Shown piece after piece: positions 56,101 through 64,000 of a stretch of DNA of 64,000 nucleotides. Position 1 is the first letter of the stretch. Every line of letters begins with the position of its first letter. The stretch comes from Chromera velia (taxonomy: Eukaryota > Sar > Chromeraceae). The notes under the pieces are model-generated. The model was given only the letters and a program-made list of their open reading frames with translations, ran no database searches and was not told the DNA's origin. The position numbers and the translations under genes were made by a program. The stretch covers positions 23,295 to 87,294 of the forward strand of contig JAHBMJ010002325.1 of the NCBI GenBank assembly GCA_018398765.1. The letters run 5' to 3'.

Positions 56101-58047
56101 ATCTTCTCCACTTCCCACCCTTCTCTCAGCCACCAGTTCACTTACTTCTTCCCCTCATTCGTGACGCAATTGCTCTCTTCGTCTCTTCTTTTCCGCTGAT
56201 TGCGAGAGAGAGAGAGAGAGCATTCAGCCAAAAGTAAAACGGCAAGGAGGGCTGCTTATCCGAGTGTCTTGCGTCATCGCCCAAAAAGAAAAAAGAAACA
56301 CACAACTCCCTCCCGCAACTCGAAGGAAGCCTCAAACTTAATTGTCAGTCACGGAAAGAAAAAAAACATACAGAGAAAAAGAGGGAAGCCGGAATTGTTT
56401 GCATCCTGTCGGAAAGGACACGAATGTGCCCCCTCACCAATCGCTCCTTTGCAACAACGAGAACAACAACAAGACAAAGGAGGAAAAGTTCGACCCCCTT
56501 AAAAGGCCAGCAGGAGAAGGACAAATTCAACGAAAGAAAATTGATAGAAGGAATGCGGTGTATTCATAGAGAGAGAAAAAGATGGATGGAGAGGAAAGGA
56601 GGAGAGAGGAAAGAGATAGGCGGACGAGCATTCTGGAATGCATGGTGCTGTGATTTTTTCTTTCTTTCAAGGAATATGTCCACAGCAAGAATGAAAGAAA
56701 TGCAATTGACATCTCCCGACTCACTTTTCCGTCCTATGCACTAACATGCTCATGTATGCATGCACTTACAGGCACACCCTCGGACAGACAGACGGACAGG
56801 TGGAGACACCCTTCGGCCGGACTTGCATGAGGGAGGGGAGGGGAAGGGTAGCGGTACAACTTCATTGACTTCATTCGTTCATTTACTCATTCTCCTTTCA
56901 GACAGTTGAGTACAAACATAAAGAAAGAAAGAAAGAAAGAAAGAAAGAAACAGAGGACAGAGAGACAAAAACAAACAAAAGGGGAGAAACAATTACCTTC
57001 TTTCTTTTCTTTTTTTACTTGCTTCTTTCCGTCCTCCCATTCGTATGCTCAAACAAGCAGGCAGCTAGGCGTCGTGTTGCTAAGATGCGTTTCTGAAATC
57101 GTGCACGCATCGCAAAGAGAGACGGGAGGGAAATGAAAGAATTAAGGGGACACACACGTCTGCCTGAGGGGAAAAATTCGGAGCCGATGAGACTGAGAGA
57201 GAAAGGGAGGGAGATTCTGGGAGAAAAGAAGAAAAGAGGACAGCCAGACACACATACAGACAACCATAGAGACAGACAGACAAACAAACAGCCAAACAAA
57301 TGTCGTGACACACAGAGCGAGTGAGGGGTCTGGCAGAAGGGAAAGAAGGAAGAAAGAAGAGTCGAATAAACATGGTTGCAGAAGGAATAAAATACAAACT
57401 CTCTTTCTTTGTGTCTGTCTTTCTCTCTCCGGGGTGTCTTTTTCGTTCTCTGTGTAAAAGTGCCCATGAAATGAATTAAATGCCTTCCAGTCCATTCACG
57501 TATGCGGTTCGATAGGCATGCACTCATGCAGAGAGGACACAACGAAAACGACCCCCCCCCCCCNCCCGCCTCCTAGGGTAGTGGCCCGTCGCGTGCAAGA
57601 TTTGCTCATCGTTCTGGTTCGTTTGTCCCACAACAGGTAGGTAGATAGATAGACAGAGAGATACGGACGGAATAAAAAAGTAGGCGAAACACCTTGTGCA
57701 TTGCTCAGTTCCCCCCTCTTTTCTTCTTCCGTCTTTGATCATGGAAGGGAGGAACGGAGGGAAAGAGAAAGAGACAAAGAAGCGGATCGACTGACGGAAC
57801 GGACAGCTTGAAGGTAAAAAAGAACAGAAAGATTACAGCGATCTCCCATCAAATAATTAGTCAGTGAGTAAGTCAGTGGATCCCTAAAGCTATACAGGAA
57901 GAGGGACAATGATAAGGATAAGGATGGGCCGACGTGGAGAGCGAGGAAGAAAGAATTAAGCCGAAACTTCCCTCACCGGAAGAACTTTAGAAGAAAGGGC
58001 CCCCCATTCGTGTAACGCCTTCGCCCCCCCCCCGGCCTCTTGGCCCC
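50221..58047. other. Gene-poor intergenic DNA rich in tetranucleotide microsatellites
   Basis: I find no gene in nearly 8 kb. Strong purine/pyrimidine strand bias removes stops, giving overlapping open frames of 60-260 codons on both strands. They encode Phe/Ser/Leu-rich or Lys/Arg/Glu-rich low-complexity peptides. Microsatellites include (AATC)n near 51056-51083 and 51873-51903, (CA)n near 51261-51289 and 53071-53104, (GACA)n near 51800-51838 and 53902-53926, (TTAC)n near 53316-53341, and (GAAA)n near 53883 and 56920. A single N lies at 57564 in poly-C. The left end is SMG1-side flank; the right end is the 3' flank of the SLW-repeat gene. Confidence 0.6.
57564..57564. other. Single-base assembly gap in poly-C
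   Basis: One N within a long C run marks an unresolved join. Confidence 0.9.
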
Positions 58048-61000
58048 TCACTCGCTGTGTGTATTCTCCTGTGCCAGTTGAGAAGGCGGGGCTTCTTTCG
58101 CTCTCTCCGTCTCCCCCGCGGGTTCCCCCCCCTCCCCCCCGACTTCAAGAGACGGCAGCGGAGGGGGGGGCGTGGAGGGACCCGAGGCCCCCCCGCCCTC
58201 TTCCCCTTCTGCTGCCTCCAGAGACCCCGAGGAGAGGCCAGGGACCCCCCACAGTCTAGGCAGGGAAATCCCCCCAGGATCGCCCCCTCCCCCCTTTCCG
58301 GGAGACCAGAGGGACAGATGATTTGANNNNNNNNNNNNNNNNNNNNNNNNNNNNNNNNNNNNNNNNNNNNNNNNNNNNNNNNNNNNNNNNNNNNNNNNNN
58401 NNNNNNNNNNNNNNNNNNNNNNNNNNNNNNNNNNNNNNNNNNNNNNNNNNNNNNNNNNNNNNNNNNNNNNNNNNNNNNNNNNNNNNNNNNNNNNNNNNNN
58501 NNNNNNNNNNNNNNNNNNNNNNNNNNNNNNNNNNNNNNNNNNNNNNNNNNNNNNNNNNNNNNNNNNNNNNNNNNNNNNNNNNNNNNNNNNNNNNNNNNNN
58601 NNNNNNNNNNNNNNNNNNNNNNNNNNNNNNNNNNNNNNNNNNNNNNNNNNNNNNNNNNNNNNNNNNNNNNNNNNNNNNNNNNNNNNNNNNNNNNNNNNNN
58701 NNNNNNNNNNNNNNNNNNNNNNNNNNNNNNNNNNNNNNNNNNNNNNNNNNNNNNNNNNNNNNNNNNNNNNNNNNNNNNNNNNNNNNNNNNNNNNNNNNNN
58801 NNNNNNNNNNNNNNNNNNNNNNNNNNNNNNNNNNNNNNNNNNNNNNNNNNNNNNNNNNNNNNNNNNNNNNNNNNNNNNNNNNNNNNNNNNNNNNNNNNNN
58901 NNNNNNNNNNNNNNNNNNNNNNNNNNNNNNNNNNNNNNNNNNNNNNNNNNNNNNNNNNNNNNNNNNNNNNNNNNNNNNNNNNNNNNNNNNNGCTTTATCT
59001 CACCAAACGCCGCCCCAAATCCCCCCCCACCTCCAAAAAATGCAGACGAACTCACAAGCGCATCCTCATTCTTCGGAGCACCCGCTGCCCACGCCATCTC
59101 ATGCTGGAAATCCGCCACCCCCCCCTCCTGATGGTCATCCTGATGCTCCCTCTCTCCACCCGAGTTGTCAACTCTCTCTAACAGTTGGAGCATCTCCTGT
59201 GAGAGACAGGCAAAGTCGGGGTCGTTCGCACGGAGCTGGCGGTCGTCGGGAAGCGGAACAGGACTGTCCGCCCCCCCCATTCCCCCCCGGTCCTCGTCAA
59301 TCAAATTCTGGAGGAGGTGATTGCCCCCATCTGCCCCCCGACGGCTGGGGGGCATAGGGGAGGTCGAGGGGACAAAGCAGCCCGCCCTTTCCCCATCTCT
59401 TTCCATGTCCCTTTCTTTTTCCGAATCCCAACCAAGCAAATCATCGAAGCCAATAATTGGCGGCCGAGAGAGCGCTTCTCTCCTTCGTGCCCCCCCTTCC
59501 TTCAACTCTTCCTCCGTGATCTTCAAGTTCGCAGCAGCCCTCATTCGATTTGGGCGGTCACGATCTGACGGGGACGGCGGCGGCTGGGGCACAAGGGACT
59601 GCAGAGGGGATTGCAATGGCATCCCCTCTACTGCCCCCGCCCCGCGGGGGGACCTTGAGAGTCCTCCCCCAAGGCAGTCGAGTTGGACGTTCGCTTTCTG
59701 GACAGCTAGCATCATAGCGTGCACAGCGTCTCGGTGCTCGCACTCAATCAAAACAGGGGGGTGTTCATCCACACGCACTGCCAAAGCACACTGGTGCTTT
59801 CCCTGAATCCTCCGCCCATACACCACACAAACAGGAGTCATACTCCACTCCCACCCCCCCACCGCTGCGATCTTACCAAGCTTCAGAGCAAGCGCGCGAG
59901 TGCAGTGACGCAGCTCATGCGAACCTCCGCCTGCCCAGAGAGACATGAAGTCCTCAGGCGATGTCATGCCGACAAACCCGACTGCCGGCATGGGAAGAGG
60001 GGGGGGGCAGACAAGAATGTCGTTCACTTCAATTCTCCTGTGCATGGCCTCCTCGATGCCATTAATGTTCATGTTCAGACAGCACTTGCACACATCCACG
60101 TTTCCCCCTTTGACACGGAAAGTCTCAGTCACAGGGAAGTCGGCGTCCCTCTCCCTCTCCCTCTCTCTGGCTGCTGCGGCGGCGGCTGCTGAGTGGGGGT
60201 GGGGGGGAGGCATTGGGAGTGGGGATCCGGCGCCGGGGCCCGGGCCTGGGTAGGCACCGGGAGGGGGGGGCGGTGCTCGGCCCCCCGGGAAAAAATCAGG
60301 CGGTGCACCTGCCCCCACGGGGAGTGTTTGATGGTAGGAATGCGGGGGGTTTAGGAGGGGATGCTGGAGTCCTTGCGGACGCTGGTCCCTCCACGCATGC
60401 TCTCTCTTTCTGATTGTCCGGATGGTTGCGGAGACGGCAACGTGAACAGCATTGAGACGGTCCGTCTCCCTTGCCGGAGAAATAATGGTCTCGTCTGCGT
60501 TCTCAGGGTGATGGGGGTTGAAGACGCAAACGCGTGCAGTGAAGGTCTCGGACTCTTGAGAGAGCATGGCCACACAGAAGTATCCTTTCTTCTTGCAGAG
60601 CAAGGAAAGGTATCGGACAGCATCGACACAATTCGCCGTAGCCGTAGATTGGGGAGGAGGGTCGAAGCCTAACCAGAGGGACACCCAGCGTCCGTCCCGA
60701 CGGCTGCGGATAACCCCTAGAGGTTTTTGTAAATTTCCGTACGGCAACGGGAGGTCTGCAACTAATTGCTGTGTTTCTGCGACGTGGCTTGCGTATGAAA
60801 CGTCGAACTCGGAAGGTCTCCCGTTGATGAGGGGAGGAGGAGGGGGGGCCGGGATCGTTGGGGGCCCTGCAGGGGCCCCGGCTGCTGCGTGTGAGGGCTC
60901 CACTGCTCCTGGAATGAGGGCGCCCGGTGGGGGGGGGCCTCGGAGGGGTCCCTCGGGTGGAATGAGGGGAATTGTTTTTTTGTACCGCTCTGAAGGGTCC

Positions 61001-64000
61001 AGCTGTGCGACTTGGATTGCCTCCTGGACGGCTCTCGTCAAGGCTTCTGTCTCGTCCCAGTGGACGTGGGTGAGACGCCTGCTACCGGTGCGCCAGCAGA
61101 GAATGGCCTCTACGTGGCTGCAGAAGAGGGACTTAGGACCAGGGGGAGAGGGCCCGGGGGGGGCCGCTCTCTTAACTCCTGCGAGCATCATGGCCTTTTG
61201 TTGATGGAGGAGGGGCCCGAGCACTTGAGCGTTGTGCTTTAGGGCGTTGCGTTTGGCTAGATCCCCCGCAGGGGTGACTGCCCAGAGGGAGAGGTACTCA
61301 GAAGGGCCGAGGGGCCGAACGATACTGCGAAGAAGGTACCCAGGTGAGAGTTGGAAGGGCATGGCGGCAGAGTAATCAGCCAACTCGTCCATTCTGCAAG
61401 AAGCAGAGAAAGGGAAGGGAAGGGAAGGGAAAGAAGAGGAGAGAGGATAGATGAATGAAGAGACGGCAAGCAAACAAACAGAGGACACATAGTTGGTGAG
61501 AAAAAGAGATTCGTTCAACGGCAGGCGGGACAGAGGAGAGAACAGGAAAGCAAGGGAAGGAAAAAAGAAGTCAAGAGACGAGAAGGACAAACATGTCAAG
61601 AACGGATGAAACGGAAAGGGTCAACGAGCAAGACGAAACGAAGCAACCACACACAAAAAGAAACAAAGACAGAAAAGAAAAGATTACTGACCCAACAGAA
61701 AGATTGATCCACCCGTTGTCAACTCTCACGTTCTCACCAGACGAAGGTACGGGAGGGACGCGCACAAACACGTCGTGAATGCTTTGCCCTTCATTCTCCT
61801 TCTCCTCTTTCTCCTTCTCTTCTTCATCCCCTTTGTCGTTCTCTTGTTCTTTGGTTTGAGACACCGCAGAAGAGGAGGAGGAATCCCCCGTCTCCTGCAC
61901 TGCCGACTCTATCTTTGAATTTTCTCCCTCTCTTTCACCGCTCCCTCCGTCCTCGTTTTCGGTCGGGTTTCTCTCTCCCCCCTCGGCTGTCTCTTTTTTG
62001 TCTTTTTCTCCTTCCCCCCCTTCCTTCTCCTTTTCCTCCTCTGGTGTCGCTTCGGGCTTTGAATTTCCTCCTCCACCTCCCGGCTTTGCCTCCTCGTCCT
62101 TTTCCTTTTCCTTCTCTTCCGCCCTTCCCTCTGAGGCTTCCTCCTTTCTCTCCTTTCCCTCTTCCTCCTCTTCTTTCACAGAAAGAAAACGCCGCGCACA
62201 CGCCGGGAGAGCGCAGGGATCTCCAGGAGGGGCGCCGTCGCCGGAACTTTCTCTCTCCCCCTTCTCCTTGTCCTTCTCGTTGTCCGTGTCCTCCTTCTGT
62301 TTCTTCTTTCCCGGGGAAGAAGAAGGAGGTCGGGGGGGGGAGGAAGAGGAGGGAACGGACTTCCGGACTGCAGGAGGCAACATTCCTTCTCGCAGTCCAT
62401 CAAGAACGGACTGCGCGGCTGCCCTCTTTGCCTCTTCACCGACTGCCTCCCACACAGGATCCCTCATCAGGAGGTCGGGGGGTGCAGCTGGGAGGCCTTT
62501 TGCTAGACGTTGACCCGCACCTGCTAGCTCCCGGAGGAGGGCCTCCATACCATCGGGCACGTCTGTTCGTGCAATGGCGGGGCGAAGCAGCAGACTGAGG
62601 GACTCATCTGTTTCAAGAAGGGCAAAGGGGGCCCATTTCTTTTTCGTTCGTTTCTTCTTCTCCTTTTCCTTTTCGGTCTTCCCCCCCTCTTTTCCTCCTG
62701 ACTTTCCATCACCAGTTTTGCCCGTGTGCTCATCATTTCCCTCCAACTGACTCGACACGTCATACAGCCTCACACCCACCAGGAGACGGCACTTACACTT
62801 TCGAATCAATGCGGTGACCTCACGGATCAAACGCCGCAACCCCCCCTGAGAGTCGCCCTCTTTCGGAGGGGTCAGGCCCCACAGGGAACAGAAATTCCCC
62901 GGGGCACCTGCAGAGCTTTCGTTTGTTGGCGCTTTCGCTTTCGCTTTTTCGTCCTTCTCCCCCTTCTCTTCCCCCCCCTTCTTCCGCCCTTCCTCCTCAC
63001 TATCGGAAGAGGACGATGCCGGAGGGGAAGGGCGGCGCATGACGACCCCCAGCGTGTTCAAGACCATAGTCGGGTGCTTGAAGCACCCGCTGTAGAGGGA
63101 CTCCATGTCTGATCGCGTTGCCTCAAAATTGAAAAAAGTGGAATCAGTACGCTCACCCTTCTCGTCTTCAGCAACAGCAGCAGCAGCATCTCTGGTGTCC
63201 TTTTCTTTTTCTCCCTCTTTCCCCCCACTTTCGTCTCCCTCCCCATCCGTCCCCTCTTCTCTCTTTTGTTTCTGCGTCTGCTGGACTCTCCACGAGACGC
63301 GGTTCGGGTAGCGTCTCAACATTCCGTCCTCCAGGAGGACATTGCCGTCGGGGAAGTGGGTGAGTGCCTCGACAATTTGGGTCTCGTGCTCCTTCTCCTT
63401 CGCGCTATCACTCCAAAGAAAAGGAAGAACACTGCCATCACGATCGAAAGCCTCGGCGGGGGTAGGTATGGGGGTTTCTGCTGCTGTGGGGGGCTCGTCG
63501 GGGGTCCTGCTGGGCGAGTGCGGGTGTTGGTGGGTGGCGGGGGGGGAGTGGGGGGCTGTTTTTGATCCCGAAGTACTCTTTCCACTCACTAGAGACGCCC
63601 CTTTCTGGGATGTCTGCTGCTGCTGATGCGGTCGCTTTCCGGGACCGTCGCTCTTCTCTGACTGCTCCTTCAGCCAGCGAACCAGCTTTGCGTGAAGAGG
63701 CGCAATCTCGGAAACTGAGTGAGGAAAAGCGACAAAAACAGAGCCACGGGCAAACTGCCGATTCTTCTCTTCTTCGGTTCTGCAGAGAGACAAGCAGACA
63801 GAGAGAAGGGGGGGAGAAGAGACGTTACTGTGATTGCGCATTCGTCTCCCATTGCGCACAGACAGAGAGAGAGAGAGAGAGGAAAAGGAAGAGGAAGAGG
63901 AAGAGGAAGAGGGGAGAGCAGGAGAGGAGGGAGGGAGTGGGAGACATAGATGTCATCGCGGCTTCCGTTTCTCTCTCGAACCACTGACCGAATGTGCGCT
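58048..64000 (-). CDS. Protein with at least four diverged 'SLW' repeats (3' part of gene)
   Basis: I do not recognise the family. Two exons, 63779-61692 and 61393-58048, join in phase 2 (INLSVG|MDELADY). A probable earlier exon ends at 63989 before GTCAGT, so the gene runs off the window. At least four copies of a unit share xSLWxx..P, a helical stretch, then a basic turn and strand: CSLWGLTPP, LSLWAVTPA, VSLWLGFDPP and MSLWAGGGS. Each is followed 60-100 residues later by a strand and an Ala-rich helix (EALTRAVQEAIQVAQ, NAVHVAVSATIRTI, DAVHAMMLAVQKANVQ). Between them lie long acidic, Lys/Glu-rich or Pro-rich disordered linkers. The 665-N gap at 58327-58991 removes part of the C-terminal region. 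The stop at 58048 overlaps a GTGAGG, so a further 3' exon is possible. Function unknown. Confidence 0.65.
58327..58991. other. Assembly gap (665 N) inside the SLW-repeat gene
   Basis: The gap interrupts the last exon. The open reading frame happens to be shared on both sides at this length, but the coding content is unknown. Confidence 0.98.

Noticed and set aside
50588-57542. Many open frames of 100-260 codons on both strands
   Set aside because: They overlap in several frames, are low complexity, and follow from purine/pyrimidine bias. No domain, exon phase or family resemblance supports them.
61394-61599. An N-terminal signal peptide or membrane segment at the start of the 1,183-codon frame
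   Set aside because: This hydrophobic stretch is intron sequence; the exon begins at 61393 after a TGCAG acceptor and continues the upstream exon in phase.

Overview
The window is nuclear DNA of a protist with spliced genes, long introns and intergenic DNA packed with microsatellites. My best guess is an alveolate alga of the chromerid type (Chromera-like). This is an inference from three things: the gene style, a 'YGW...HPDP...RCWTNFE' protein of a kind I associate with chromerids and dinoflagellates, and the mid-range GC with TG/CA and tetranucleotide repeats. I recognise no prokaryotic, organellar, rRNA or tRNA feature.

Layout. 1-1.1 kb is AT-rich intergenic DNA with a 233-bp inverted-repeat element. 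1.08-1.78 kb (minus) is a dual-specificity phosphatase with a C-terminal UBA domain. 2.7-5.16 kb (plus) is a two-domain protein (HPDP/YGW-type domain plus leucine-rich repeats) ending in a CaaX prenylation box. Its first 0.5 kb cannot be read in one frame. 5.2-6.3 kb is AT-rich with a second inverted-repeat element. 6.3-14.8 kb (minus) is an eight-exon gene for a mostly disordered protein of about 1,770 aa with a short helical core. 15.3-17.7 kb holds two near-identical 0.97-kb direct repeats around a 0.5-kb insert. 20.2-45.5 kb (minus) is one giant gene of about 28 exons that I identify as SMG1, the PI3K-related kinase that phosphorylates UPF1 in nonsense-mediated mRNA decay. I followed it from its ATG to the FATC domain. 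45.5-58.0 kb is 12.5 kb without a recognised gene, carrying two non-autonomous DNA transposons with 8-bp target duplications. 58.0-64.0 kb (minus) is the 3' part of a gene whose protein carries at least four diverged copies of an unnamed 'SLW' repeat.

The exon models were built by hand from reading-frame phase, splice dinucleotides and, for SMG1, resemblance to the animal protein. Donors very often sit at the start of a GTNN tetranucleotide run, and acceptors usually end in TGCAG. At three SMG1 introns the splice site itself lies in a tandem repeat: five 3' acceptors at 25.6 kb, a duplicated donor at 29.8 kb, and a 31-bp x3 repeat starting at the donor at 33.4 kb. This is the most unusual signal in the window.

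The assembly has gaps at 25232-25334, 27474, 37604, 57564 and 58327-58991. The single N at 27474 joins two apparently identical 758-bp copies of one SMG1 exon-intron segment, almost certainly an assembly artefact.
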